Shown: positions 1 through 7,466 of the stretch, one piece after another | Position numbering within the stretch: the stretch's first letter is position 1 | Layout of the letters: each line of letters starts with the position of its first letter | NCBI GenBank assembly: GCA_027019205.1 | Contig: JALUWZ010000043.1 | Coordinates: 1 to 17,669 of the forward strand | Length of the DNA stretch: 17,669 nt | Direction: 5' to 3' | Source of the DNA: Emcibacter sp. | GTDB taxonomy: Bacteria > Pseudomonadota > Alphaproteobacteria > Sphingomonadales > Emcibacteraceae | Translations under genes and position numbers: made by a program | The notes under the pieces: model-generated | What the model was told of the DNA's origin: nothing | The model's input: the letters and a program-made list of their open reading frames with translations, nothing else | Databases searched by the model: none

Positions 1-558
1 CTGTGTATTACCGACAGCTGGCCCGGGCAGATGCGTAGCGTTTACGGCGATCATGAGCGCTATGTCCAGACCTATTTCTCGACATATGAGGGCAAGTATT
101 TTACCGGGGACGGCTGTCGGCGGGACGCGGACGGCTATTACTGGATCACCGGTCGGGTCGATGATGTGATCAATGTGTCCGGCCACCGGATGGGCACCGC
201 AGAGGTCGAAAGCGCGCTGGTTGCCCATGACCATGTGGCCGAGGCGGCCGTGGTTGGCTATCCTCATGATATCAAGGGGCAGGGGATTTACGCCTATGTC
301 ACCCTGATGGCGGGGTGCGCGCCGACCGAAGACTTGCGTCAGGAGCTGAAGCAGTGGGTGCGCCACGAAATCGGCCCGATCGCCACTCCGGATAAAATTC
401 AGTTCGCCCCGGCCCTGCCCAAAACCCGGTCGGGCAAGATCATGCGCCGTATCCTGCGTAAAGTTGCGGCCAACGAACATGACAGTCTCGGTGATATTTC
501 AACCCTTGCCGACCCCTCGGTGGTCGAGGATATTATTCATAACCGCAAGAATAAATAA
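1..558 (+). CDS. acs: Acetyl-CoA synthetase, C-terminal part (5' end outside window)
   Basis: AMP-forming ligase that converts acetate, ATP and CoA to acetyl-CoA through acetyl-AMP; cytoplasmic. The reading frame is open from base 1, so about 185 C-terminal residues are present and the start lies to the left. Visible motifs are ITDSWPGQMR, YFTGDG, then GYYWITGRVDDVINVSGHR, the hinge region where the C-terminal domain rotates between half-reactions. Near the end is PKTRSGKIMRRILR; its SGK lysine is the residue that protein acetyltransferases modify in well-studied Acs enzymes, so post-translational control by acetylation and deacetylation is likely. This motif and hinge distinguish Acs from other acyl-CoA ligases. 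The gene stops two bases before the stop of the opposing norF-like gene, leaving no room for a terminator of its own. Confidence 0.96.
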   Translation: MCITDSWPGQMRSVYGDHERYVQTYFSTYEGKYFTGDGCRRDADGYYWITGRVDDVINVSGHRMGTAEVESALVAHDHVAEAAVVGYPHDIKGQGIYAYVTLMAGCAPTEDLRQELKQWVRHEIGPIATPDKIQFAPALPKTRSGKIMRRILRKVAANEHDSLGDISTLADPSVVEDIIHNRKNK

Positions 559-560
559 TC

Positions 561-845
561 CTATGGCCTTCCGAGGATGAAAATAAGGGTAATGGTGCCG
601 AGAACGAGGAAGATATAACTGAAAAAGGCCCTGTTCCAGCCACGGGATGCGCTTTTGAGGTTCAGGTAATAGCGCAGAATGACCATGGCCTTGACCCATG
701 TGATCAGACCAAGCGAGACGACAAGCAGATCACTGAGGGTCTGGTCCGTGGCGGCATGGCCCGTCAGCATGGTCCCTGCCGTCAGAGCCATCAGGGCAAG
801 CCAGCAGAGGAAAAGGGTTCGGTAATCCGGATTCTTGAAATTCAT
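561..845 (-). CDS. NorF-like / cytochrome c oxidase subunit IV-like small membrane protein
   Basis: A protein of about 94 residues with three predicted membrane helices, starting MNFKNPDYRT. Helix 1 covers roughly residues 8-30, helix 2 roughly 38-60 and helix 3 the C-terminus ending in FILGRP. The segment WVKAMVILRYYLNLK resembles the KA..V...F..L/M.L pattern of prokaryotic subunit IV and NorF proteins. I chose the ATG at 845 over an upstream one at 875 because a GGTAGGGG ribosome-binding site lies about seven bases before it, and the earlier start would overlap norE. The gene begins ten bases after norE stops, so the two are co-transcribed. The role is probably assembly or stabilisation of a heme-copper oxidase or nitric oxide reductase. 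No catalytic subunit lies in the window, so the partner enzyme is unknown. Confidence 0.72.
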   Translation of the reverse strand: MNFKNPDYRTLFLCWLALMALTAGTMLTGHAATDQTLSDLLVVSLGLITWVKAMVILRYYLNLKSASRGWNRAFFSYIFLVLGTITLIFILGRP

Positions 846-855
846 GTCATGACCC

Positions 856-1416
856 CTACCGCAACAAATAGACAAGTGGAAACAGGATGATCCAGATCAG
901 GTCGATCATGTGCCAGAAGGTGGTGCCGATCTCCAGAGTCTCAAGGCTGTCTTTCCAGCCGACAATGATCAGGATGATAATCCCGAAAATCACATGGAAG
1001 GCATGAAATCCGGTCAGCAGAAAATAAAGCGTATAGAATATGTTGGTATCCAGTCCGATCCCTTCCGAGAATTTCTCGGTATATTCCAGGGATTTTACCC
1101 ACAGGAAAATAATGCCGAGCAGCACCGACCCGCCAAGCCACAGGCGCATGAGGATGATCCGGTTCCGTTGTCGGGCCGTGACGGCGAGGGCTGCACACAG
1201 GCCGCTGGTGATCAGAACCATGGTATTGAGGCCGCCATACAGGCGGTTCAGGCTGTTCTGCGACTGGATAAAGACATCCGGATGCAGAATATAGGCGACG
1301 GCAAAGCCAATAAAGGAAACGCCGAAGATCACAAGCTCGCTCCAGATAAGAATCCACATCATCGGATTGCCCGGCAGGCGGGACAGCGCCCCCCAATCAT
1401 CCTGATCATTTGTCAT
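856..1416 (-). CDS. Cytochrome c oxidase subunit III family protein (NorE-like)
   Basis: A 186-residue integral membrane protein with about five hydrophobic helices, the length expected of the short NorE-type or quinol-oxidase-type subunit III rather than the roughly 260-residue mitochondrial type. The N-terminus has PGNPMMWILIWSELVIF, matching the 'W.FI..E...F' first helix of this family. The segment LLTGFHAFHVIFG matches the helix with two conserved histidines. The end, FWHMIDLIWIILFPLVYL, matches the final H..D..W...F...Y helix. The family accompanies heme-copper oxidases and nitric oxide reductases, and subunit III-like proteins stabilise the complex. It is the first gene of the norE-norF pair. 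An AGGACA stretch upstream may serve as a weak ribosome-binding site. NorE cannot be separated from a bo3- or caa3-type subunit III on sequence alone, and no norCB or coxAB gene is nearby. Confidence 0.78.
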   Translation of the reverse strand: MTNDQDDWGALSRLPGNPMMWILIWSELVIFGVSFIGFAVAYILHPDVFIQSQNSLNRLYGGLNTMVLITSGLCAALAVTARQRNRIILMRLWLGGSVLLGIIFLWVKSLEYTEKFSEGIGLDTNIFYTLYFLLTGFHAFHVIFGIIILIIVGWKDSLETLEIGTTFWHMIDLIWIILFPLVYLLR

Positions 1417-1470
1417 TGATGGTTATGTCCTGATTAAAATCTCACGTCTTATCGAATATTATCCCCCCGT

Positions 1471-1500
1471 TTGACAAGCAGTATTTTATTGGCGTACAGA
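1471..1500 (+). promoter_or_regulatory. Candidate promoter of the fRMsr gene
   Basis: A perfect TTGACA -35 box lies at 1471-1476. After 18 bases comes TACAGA at 1495-1500, a weak -10 box. It sits in the 111-bp divergent gap between the norE-like gene and the sulfoxide reductase gene. The -35 is convincing and the -10 is not. Confidence 0.4.
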
Positions 1501-1527
1501 CTATGCACAGCAGTGTAAGGGAAAAGC

Positions 1528-2007
1528 ATGACCAAAGATCAAAAATATACCGATGTTGCGGCGCAGATCATGGCGGTGACGGATGGTGAGCAAAATATCA
1601 TTGCCCGCATGGCGACCATATCCTGTCTGCTGTCAGAGGCTTTTGCGGATTTTTTCTGGACCGGATTTTATCTGGTGGATGACAATAAGCCGGAGGAGCT
1701 GGTGATTGGTCCCTATCAGGGATCGCTTGGCTGTCTGAGGATTCCATTTGGTCGCGGGGTTTGCGGCATGGCGGCGGCAACAGGGCAGACTCAGCTCGTG
1801 GATAATGTCCATAATTTTCCGGGCCATATTGCCTGTGACAGCCGCAGCGTATCGGAAATTGTCGTGCCGGTGTTTGACGCAGGCGGCATGTTGATTGCCG
1901 TACTTGATATAGACAGTGAAAAACCGGCCAATTTTGATAAAACAGATAAAATCCATCTGGAAAAGATCATCCGGCTTTTTGCCCGTTGCACAAGCCACCC
2001 GGATTAG
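1528..2007 (+). CDS. msrC: Free methionine-(R)-sulfoxide reductase (GAF domain)
   Basis: A 159-residue, single GAF-domain enzyme that reduces free L-methionine-(R)-sulfoxide to methionine, probably recycled by thioredoxin. The family signature is clear: FFWTGFYLV near residues 42-50, GPYQG at 61-65, then three cysteines at positions 69 (GCLRIP), 79 (GVCGMAA) and 103 (IACDSRS). These are the three redox cysteines used by characterised fRMsr enzymes. The DNVHNFPGHIAC and IDSEKPANFD segments are also typical. Length matches the family. The start ATG has AAGGGAAAAGC upstream. It is a single gene with its own candidate promoter, facing the restriction cassette tail-to-tail. Functionally it belongs with the metF-metH operon about 5.5 kb away, because it returns oxidised methionine to the same pool. 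Confidence 0.93.
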   Translation: MTKDQKYTDVAAQIMAVTDGEQNIIARMATISCLLSEAFADFFWTGFYLVDDNKPEELVIGPYQGSLGCLRIPFGRGVCGMAAATGQTQLVDNVHNFPGHIACDSRSVSEIVVPVFDAGGMLIAVLDIDSEKPANFDKTDKIHLEKIIRLFARCTSHPD

Positions 2008-2068
2008 GTAACAAGGGTCAACTTTATCAATCCCTTATTAAATGAATAGTCCCTGGAAAGACCTGATT

Positions 2069-3250
2069 TCAAGCATATCTAACAAGATATTTCTCACTAT
2101 TTTGTTCACTTGAATCCTCTGATAATACTCGTTTCAGCTCCTTGCCAAGAACCTCGGCAATCGTTACTGGAACAGCATTACCTATTTGGCGCATAGCTTC
2201 TCCCCATGCCCCATGTATCTTAAATGATTTGGGAAAACTCTGAATAAGTTTAGCTTCATATACGGTTAGATACCTGATTGAGTCATCAGAGAATCGAATC
2301 ATATTTTCACCACCCGGAACCCCGTGACCACCGGCTTTAATTGTTTTTGATGGCTGGTCAAACATACTTCCTGTATGTCCAGGATAACTTTTGGCGCCAT
2401 CGCGAAAAAGGTGGTCATTAATTTTGTGCTTCCCTTTTGGGTCAGGGACATCAGTCAAGACATCTCTTATGGTTTTCCAGGGCAAAGAAGAAGGCGGTAT
2501 AAAACCATACTTATCTTTAACAGCCCCAATTATCTTCAAAAAATGTTTTGAATGTGAATATTCAGGAATCTTCTTGATTTTATGTTTTTCCCAGTATTCG
2601 CCAGAAATATACTGATCCCATAGTAAACGGTCTCTCGTGTATACCCCCTCCGGGTATAGCCATTTGGTACGTATATCAGAACGAATGCCAACAATAATGA
2701 CACGCTCCCGGGTTTGAGCAACACCATAATCAGCCGCGTTTATCAGCTGGAATTGAACTTTATATTCAGGCGGTGAGCCAGGGTTACCAGTCAACTCTCG
2801 AAGATGAGATAAATTTTGCGTCCAGTCATTATTATTCTCACAATTGAAATCCGGGTATTGAAGACGTAGCAAAATATACTCAAAATAACATGAGAAAGAT
2901 GGTCTCAGGAGGCCCTTGACATTTTCAAATATAAAAGCTTTTGGCCGTAATGATCGAACGGCTTTTATGGCGAAGGGAAACATATCACGCTCATCTGATG
3001 ATGATTTATGTTTCCCCCCTAATGAGAAAGGCTGACATGGTGGTCCTCCGGCAAGGACATCAATATTTGAGAGAGTTTCAAATTCATACTCCTGAACATT
3101 TCCCTCAAAAACTTTTTGTGCATCAAAGTTGTATCTTAGAGTTATGCATGCATCACGGTTATTTTCAATATATGCAATATGTTCAAATCCAGAATTTTCC
3201 AGCCCTTTCGCCAATCCACCTGCACCGGAAAAAAGTTCAACTGACCTCAC
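2069..3250 (-). CDS. DNA (cytosine-5-)-methyltransferase of an Eco29kI-type R-M system
   Basis: A 393-residue C5-cytosine methyltransferase protecting the host from the adjacent nuclease. Motif I FSGAGG is at residues 8-12. Motif IV GGPPCQPFS carries the catalytic Cys72. Motif VI is ENVKG at 109-113, motif VIII QTRER at 179-183, and motif X RQIGNAVP is near the C-terminus. The region between motifs VIII and IX is the target-recognition domain. Its start codon is GTG at 3250, and this GTG overlaps the TGA of the endonuclease gene (GTGA). A GGAG ribosome-binding site lies a few bases before it, inside the nuclease gene. The pair is therefore translationally coupled with the nuclease first. DNA here is AT-richer than the neighbouring housekeeping genes and uses many AGA and ATA codons, consistent with acquisition by transfer. 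Specificity, probably CCGCGG, is inferred from the partner. Confidence 0.93.
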   Translation of the reverse strand: MRSVELFSGAGGLAKGLENSGFEHIAYIENNRDACITLRYNFDAQKVFEGNVQEYEFETLSNIDVLAGGPPCQPFSLGGKHKSSSDERDMFPFAIKAVRSLRPKAFIFENVKGLLRPSFSCYFEYILLRLQYPDFNCENNNDWTQNLSHLRELTGNPGSPPEYKVQFQLINAADYGVAQTRERVIIVGIRSDIRTKWLYPEGVYTRDRLLWDQYISGEYWEKHKIKKIPEYSHSKHFLKIIGAVKDKYGFIPPSSLPWKTIRDVLTDVPDPKGKHKINDHLFRDGAKSYPGHTGSMFDQPSKTIKAGGHGVPGGENMIRFSDDSIRYLTVYEAKLIQSFPKSFKIHGAWGEAMRQIGNAVPVTIAEVLGKELKRVLSEDSSEQNSEKYLVRYA

Positions 3251-3894
3251 CCTTTTTCTCCAATATTGCCCAAGTGCCTGGATATTTTTTCTAGTATGTC
3301 ATTTTTATTGTGGGGAACACCGGTACATTTGTCGGCCCATTCTCGTCCTGGGTGCAGTATGTCCCAATCTGATTTTGCCTGGTTAAAACGCCCTTTTCCG
3401 GGCGTATGATTGCCAAACCCATCCACTACTGAGTTCCATAATGGCTTGTTAAGCTTAATTAATGCGGCTTCAATTGTTCCTATCATATCTGAGCCATTTG
3501 CTTCAAAAATTACGAACCGGCATGAAAAGTCGGCCATGTCAATGCCTTCTGCCTTTTCAATATTTCGAGTATGTTCCTTAATTCGTGAATATAGTTCGCT
3601 CGATTGTTTAACTTCTCCACCAGAGGCTCGCGACTGTCTCCATCCTTTAGGAACGGCTTTTCCTATGTAAATGGGATAATCATACGAAAGCCGGTTTAAT
3701 TTAGAATAACGGCTATATGGCTCACTTGTTCCAGTGTAATATAATGCATATACGCCCGTCCCGAGAAATTTTCTATTTAGAGGTAATTGATGAACGGGCG
3801 TTCCATTGAAAAATCTAACTGCGTCTTTGATCAGTTCTACAAACTCAACATTATGATAGACATGTTTATTTCTTTCAAACGGCTGGTTTTGCAT
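3247..3894 (-). CDS. Eco29kI-like GIY-YIG restriction endonuclease
   Basis: A 215-residue type II restriction enzyme of the GIY-YIG superfamily. The GIY element appears as GVYALYY with Tyr49, and the YIG element as YPIYIGK with Tyr76. Downstream are Arg104 and His108 (SRIKEH), Glu142 in GTIEAALI and Asn154 in LWNSVVDGFG. Spacing of these six residues matches what I recall for R.Eco29kI, and the length is nearly identical, so I expect the same family and possibly the same CCGCGG target. The C-terminal stretch with GNHTPGKGR and HPGREWADKC is also family-like. The gene precedes its methyltransferase and overlaps it by four bases. No controller (C) protein gene is visible, so timing must rest on promoter strength, an internal methyltransferase promoter or translational coupling. 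Upstream DNA is strongly AT-rich. Confidence in the family is high, in the exact specificity moderate. Confidence 0.9.
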   Translation of the reverse strand: MQNQPFERNKHVYHNVEFVELIKDAVRFFNGTPVHQLPLNRKFLGTGVYALYYTGTSEPYSRYSKLNRLSYDYPIYIGKAVPKGWRQSRASGGEVKQSSELYSRIKEHTRNIEKAEGIDMADFSCRFVIFEANGSDMIGTIEAALIKLNKPLWNSVVDGFGNHTPGKGRFNQAKSDWDILHPGREWADKCTGVPHNKNDILEKISRHLGNIGEKG

Positions 3895-4006
3895 AAAAAG
3901 CTTCTTTAAATTTATTTTGTGATAGTGCTAAATAATTAAATTCAGCAATATTTAATTAATTGTGTCAATCATTATTTGGCAAGATAACCCCGCATACACT
4001 TAAACA

Positions 4007-4036
4007 TTGCCTATGATGGTTATTTTGGCGTATAGA
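4007..4036 (+). promoter_or_regulatory. ettA: Weak candidate promoter of ettA
   Basis: TTGCCT at 4007-4012 and TATAGA at 4031-4036 are separated by 18 bases and lie about 46 bases before the chosen ettA start. The preceding 110 bases, back to the restriction gene, are very AT-rich and hold nothing else I can name. Confidence 0.3.
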
Positions 4037-4081
4037 AGGCCAAAATTTATCAACTCAGTTTGTGAGAGTGGAAAACAGCAA

Positions 4082-5761
4082 ATGGCATCTTATCAATATA
4101 GCTATGTAATGAAGGGTCTCGGCAAGACCTATCCCGGGGCGAAGCCGACCCTGAAGGATGTTACCCTGTCCTTTCTGCCCGATGCCAAGATTGCCGTGAT
4201 CGGCGTTAACGGGGCCGGGAAATCCACCCTGATGCGGATCATTGCCGGGCAGGACAAGGATTTTCAGGGCGAGGCCTGGGCCGCAGAGGGGGTGAAAGTC
4301 GGCTATCTTGAGCAGGAGCCTCACCTTGACCCGGAAAAAAATGTCTTTGAAAATGTCATGGACGGCCTTGGCGACCTCAAGGCGATTGTTGACGAGTTCA
4401 ACGAGATCAGCCTGAAATTCGCCGAACCGATGAGCGATGACGAGATGAACGAGCTGATCATGAAGCAGGGCGAGTTGCAGGAAAAAATTGACGCTGCCGA
4501 CGCCTGGGACCTTGACAGCCGGGTCGAGCTTGCCATGGAAGCCCTGCGCTGTCCGCCGAAGGAGTCCGACGTGACCGTCCTGTCCGGCGGCGAGCGCCGC
4601 CGGGTGGCGTTGTGCCGGTTGCTGCTGTCCAAACCTGAAATCCTGCTGCTTGATGAGCCGACCAACCATCTTGATGCGGAATCGGTGGCGTGGCTCGAAA
4701 ATCATCTGAAGGAATATGTCGGCACCGTTATTCTGGTGACCCATGACCGCTATTTCCTTGATAATGTGGTTAACTGGGTGCTGGAAATCGACCGGGGCCG
4801 GGCGATCCCCTATCAGGGCCATTATTCCAACTGGCTGGAGCAGAAGGAAAAGCGCATTGCCCAGGAAGAACGTATCGAGGCCTCACGCAAGAAAACCATG
4901 AAGCGCGAACTGGCGTGGATCAGGCAGTCGCCCAAGGCCCGGCAGGCCAAAAGCAAGGCGCGTATCAACGCCTATGACGATCTGCTGGCGGCGGCGCAGG
5001 AAGGCCGTAATGCGGACGCGCAAATTCAGATACCGGTCGGGCCGCGCCTTGGCAATATGGTGATCGAGGCGGAAAACTTGACCAAGGGCTTTGGCGACAG
5101 ACTGTTGATTGACGGCTTGAATTTCAGACTGCCGCCGGGCGGTATTGTCGGGGTGATCGGCGCCAACGGGGCCGGGAAAACCACTCTGTTCAAGATGATT
5201 ACCGGATTGGAAAAACCGGACTCCGGTTCGCTCAAGGTAGGGGAAACTGTGCTTCTAGGCTATGTGGATCAAAGCCGTGACGCACTGGATGACAGCAAAA
5301 CCGTATGGCAGGAAATCTCCGACGGGCTTGACGTGTTTGATTTCAATGGCCGGGATGTCCATACCCGGGCCTATGTCGGCAATTTCAACTTTAAAGGCAC
5401 CGATCAGCAGAAGAAGCTCGGCCAGTTATCAGGCGGCGAGCGCAACCGGGTCCATCTGGCCAAGATGCTGCGGACGCCTGCCAATGTGCTGCTGCTTGAC
5501 GAACCAACCAATGACCTTGATGTGGAAACCCTGAGCGCATTGGAAGCGGGGCTGGAGGATTTCGCCGGTTGTGCGGTGATTATTTCCCATGACCGCTGGT
5601 TCCTCAACCGGATCGCCACCCATATTCTCGCCTTTGAGGGCAATTCGGAAGTGGTATGGTTTGAAGGCAATTATGAAGATTATGACAAGGATCGCCACCG
5701 CCGGCTCGGGGCCGCCGCCGATCGGCCGCATAAATTACAATATAAAAAACTGACCCGTTAA
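4082..5761 (+). CDS. ettA: Energy-dependent translational throttle protein EttA (ABC-F ATPase)
   Basis: A 559-residue cytoplasmic ABC-F protein that binds the ribosomal E site and gates the first elongation steps according to the ATP/ADP ratio. There are two ABC domains. The first has Walker A GVNGAGKST at 41-49, signature LSGGERRR at 167-174 and Walker B LLLDEPTNHLD at 188-198. The second has GANGAGKTT at 360-368, LSGGERNR at 449-456 and LLLDEPTNDLD at 470-480. An arm insertion (about 95-140) and a charged interdomain linker (about 245-320, with WIRQSPKARQAKSK) separate them, as in EttA. There are no membrane helices, so it is not a transporter. I chose the ATG at 4082, which gives MASYQYSY as in other EttA proteins and has GAGAGTGG upstream. 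A longer frame from 4007 would add 25 unlike residues that overlap the candidate promoter. Confidence 0.96.
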   Translation: MASYQYSYVMKGLGKTYPGAKPTLKDVTLSFLPDAKIAVIGVNGAGKSTLMRIIAGQDKDFQGEAWAAEGVKVGYLEQEPHLDPEKNVFENVMDGLGDLKAIVDEFNEISLKFAEPMSDDEMNELIMKQGELQEKIDAADAWDLDSRVELAMEALRCPPKESDVTVLSGGERRRVALCRLLLSKPEILLLDEPTNHLDAESVAWLENHLKEYVGTVILVTHDRYFLDNVVNWVLEIDRGRAIPYQGHYSNWLEQKEKRIAQEERIEASRKKTMKRELAWIRQSPKARQAKSKARINAYDDLLAAAQEGRNADAQIQIPVGPRLGNMVIEAENLTKGFGDRLLIDGLNFRLPPGGIVGVIGANGAGKTTLFKMITGLEKPDSGSLKVGETVLLGYVDQSRDALDDSKTVWQEISDGLDVFDFNGRDVHTRAYVGNFNFKGTDQQKKLGQLSGGERNRVHLAKMLRTPANVLLLDEPTNDLDVETLSALEAGLEDFAGCAVIISHDRWFLNRIATHILAFEGNSEVVWFEGNYEDYDKDRHRRLGAAADRPHKLQYKKLTR

Positions 5762-5967
5762 GACAGATTGAATGAGGTCCGGAGACTACCTGTTCTTCGT
5801 AGTTGATTATTTCCTTATATTTGTATATATTTAACTTCTTAAATATTGGCCTGTCAGGGCTGATTCGTTGCGTCTTTAGTTTGTTGTGTGAAGTGGGTTG
5901 CTTATGATTTGTCATGGCTTGCGGTTTTGCGGGCATTTCACTTTCATCCCAAAATGAGGGACATAAG

Positions 5968-6441
5968 ATGCATATTGGAAAAATACTAAAAGTAACGATT
6001 ATTTCGGCAATTTTGACTGTATTCAGTCTGTCGGAGCTGGCTTTTTCAGAAGATTTGCCAAAGGCCGGCAAGAGGACAAATACCGAATATTTTGAAATCG
6101 TTCTGGTTAAATACAAGGCTGGTATGGCCGGAAAGGCCAGTGATTATATCAAAAAATATTTTATACCGGCGACCAAGGCAGCAGGGACCCAGGCCCCCTA
6201 TGTCATGCATATGCAAACCGGGCCGTGGGATTCGGTTTATTTCTGGAAACAGAAAGACGGCATGGGCAGCTTTGACTGGTATATGAGTGCCGATGACGAA
6301 AAATGGTACGCGGCATTCGCTAAACAGAGCGGCGGTATGGAAAATGCCAAAAAAATATGGGCTGACTATTACGCCATGGTGTCAAGCTCTCAGCGGCAAA
6401 TAGGTCATCACCACATGCCGCCCAAGGGGGAGTCTGAATAA
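5968..6441 (+). CDS. Small exported protein of unknown function, possibly a dimeric alpha/beta-barrel fold
   Basis: A 157-residue protein. I chose the ATG at 5968 because TGAGGG lies eight bases before it and because it yields a normal signal peptide: a basic start (MHIGKILK), a hydrophobic stretch to about residue 24 and a likely cleavage after AFS. The mature part has NTEYFEIVLVKYKAG, then YIKKYFIPATKAAG, then VMHMQTGPWDSVYFW. This strand-helix-strand order resembles small ABM/NIPSNAP-like alpha/beta-barrel proteins, but I do not recognise the family with certainty. The C-terminus is rich in histidine and methionine (IGHHHMPPKG), which could bind a metal. The 206 bases between ettA and this start hold no gene or clear regulatory element. 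It converges with mlaA on a shared terminator. No function is assigned. Confidence 0.7.
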   Translation: MHIGKILKVTIISAILTVFSLSELAFSEDLPKAGKRTNTEYFEIVLVKYKAGMAGKASDYIKKYFIPATKAAGTQAPYVMHMQTGPWDSVYFWKQKDGMGSFDWYMSADDEKWYAAFAKQSGGMENAKKIWADYYAMVSSSQRQIGHHHMPPKGESE

Positions 6442-6461
6442 TTTCATTCAGCAGAATTGAA

Positions 6462-6490
6462 AAAGGCCGGGAGCAGTGCTTCTGGCCTTT
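6462..6490 (-). terminator. Hairpin terminator between the exported-protein gene and mlaA
   Basis: A stem of AAAGGCC (6462-6468) pairs with GGCCTTT (6484-6490) and continues inward with G-T and G-C pairs to a three-base loop, giving about 13 paired positions. Read on the minus strand it ends in a run of five T, a good intrinsic terminator for mlaA. The T tract is poorer on the plus strand, so it may be only partly bidirectional. Confidence 0.75.
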
Positions 6491-6504
6491 GCTTCTGGTC
6501 TTTC

Positions 6505-7356
6505 TCAGAAATTATCATCCTGGCTATCTTCATCAAACAGGTCGTCTTCCGCCCCGACATCAAGCACGCCGTTATTGATATCATACAGCCGGTTCTGGCG
6601 ATAGGCACTCCGCAGGGTGGCGTAAAAATCTGTCGAGGATTTTGCCAGATCGTCAAGGGTTTCAAGATTTTCTTCGCGGAAAATCAGCCCCCGCAGCATA
6701 AGACGCCCGTAACGGATATAGGTCCAGCCCTTATGGCTCAGCCACAGGCTCACCGGGTCATAGAGAAAGTCGACAACGGTGCCGGTCAGATCGCGGGCGT
6801 TGGACGGCCCGAGAAAGGGCAGCATCAGATAGAAACCTTCCCCGACCCCCCAGACGGCAAATGTTTCGCCGAAATCTTCGGTATGACGCTCAATGCCCCA
6901 GTGGGTGGCGGTGTCGAACAGACCCAGCACGCCAAAGGTGCTGTTGATAAGAAAACGTGACAGGCTTGTGCCGGCCCGGGAGGGTTGCGCCTGCAAGACA
7001 TCATTGACAAGGGTAACAGGTTCGCGCCAGTTGCGAACAAAATTAGAGATGCCCTTACGCACGGTCGGCGGGCCAAACTGCCGGTAAAACATGGCGGCGG
7101 GTTTCAGGATATGCCGGTCAAATTTCTGGTTAAAGGCAAAAATCTGCCGGTTCATCGGCTCCAGCGGGTCATTGGCCTCAAGATAGGCCTGAATGGCCTG
7201 GGGGTCGGAGTCTGGCGGACGTTTTGCACATCCCGTGGTGACGAGCAGGATAGCAGACACAAGAATTACCATATTGCTCCGGAAGGAAATATTTTTTCCC
7301 TTCGAAAAAATATCTCGTAATTCATGTATAAATATCATTAAAAAATCTTTCAGCAT
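6505..7356 (-). CDS. mlaA: MlaA (VacJ) family outer-membrane phospholipid-transport lipoprotein
   Basis: A component of the Mla system, which removes misplaced phospholipids from the outer leaflet of the outer membrane. A hydrophobic segment ending VTTGC places the lipidated cysteine at residue 43 of the longest frame. The lipobox is slightly unusual, with Thr at -3. The family signature follows: NDPLEPMNRQIFAFN, RKGISNFVRNWREPVTLVND, FLINSTFGVLGLFD, HTEDFGETFAVWGVGEGFYLMLPFLGPS and DPVSLW. The C-terminus is acidic (EDDLFDEDSQDD). The start is uncertain. The ATG at 7356 lacks a clear ribosome-binding site and gives a long basic leader. The ATG at 7272 has GGAG five bases upstream but leaves no positive charge before the signal helix. 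No mlaBCDEF genes lie in the window, which is common because mlaA is often encoded apart from them. Confidence 0.92.
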   Translation of the reverse strand: MLKDFLMIFIHELRDIFSKGKNISFRSNMVILVSAILLVTTGCAKRPPDSDPQAIQAYLEANDPLEPMNRQIFAFNQKFDRHILKPAAMFYRQFGPPTVRKGISNFVRNWREPVTLVNDVLQAQPSRAGTSLSRFLINSTFGVLGLFDTATHWGIERHTEDFGETFAVWGVGEGFYLMLPFLGPSNARDLTGTVVDFLYDPVSLWLSHKGWTYIRYGRLMLRGLIFREENLETLDDLAKSSTDFYATLRSAYRQNRLYDINNGVLDVGAEDDLFDEDSQDDNF

Positions 7357-7437
7357 AAATATATAGGTGAAGTTGTAATGTAGCTGTTAACCATTTGCAA
7401 TACACGTTACCCTTCAAAGCATCACAATTTCGTTAAT

Positions 7438-7466
7438 TTCACATCTTTACTTTATATAAATATATA
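7438..7466 (+). promoter_or_regulatory. Candidate promoter of the ArsR-methyltransferase/metF/metH operon
   Basis: TTCACA at 7438-7443 matches five of six bases of the -35 consensus. After 17 bases comes TATATA at 7461-7466 as a -10 box. The -10 lies inside the 22-bp palindrome at 7453-7474, so a protein bound there would block RNA polymerase. The rest of the gap to mlaA (7357-7437) probably holds the mlaA promoter, but I see no convincing boxes. No SAM or cobalamin riboswitch structure is apparent in the gap. Confidence 0.5.

Noticed and set aside
910..1419. 169-codon plus-strand frame opposite the norE-like gene
   Set aside because: The minus-strand frame encodes a clear subunit III membrane protein; this one is a polar antisense artefact.
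2013..2037. Terminator between msrC and the methyltransferase gene
   Set aside because: AAGGG and CCCTT can pair, extending to nine positions with one mismatch, but the loop is 14 bases and no T run follows, so it is not convincing.
2008..4006. Direct repeats or target-site duplication bounding the restriction cassette
   Set aside because: Comparing both flanks gave only a six-base match (TCAATC), which is expected by chance; no transposase or integrase is present.
4007..4081. N-terminal extension of EttA
   Set aside because: The extra residues are unlike EttA, overlap the candidate promoter, and the ATG at 4082 has a ribosome-binding site and the expected MASYQYSY start.
4055..4822. 255-codon minus-strand frame opposite the start of ettA
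   Set aside because: Shadow of the first ABC domain; no start signal or domain of its own.
5604..6116. 170-codon minus-strand frame across the ettA end and the exported-protein gene
   Set aside because: Spans the ends of two plus-strand genes and the gap between them; no domain or ribosome-binding site.
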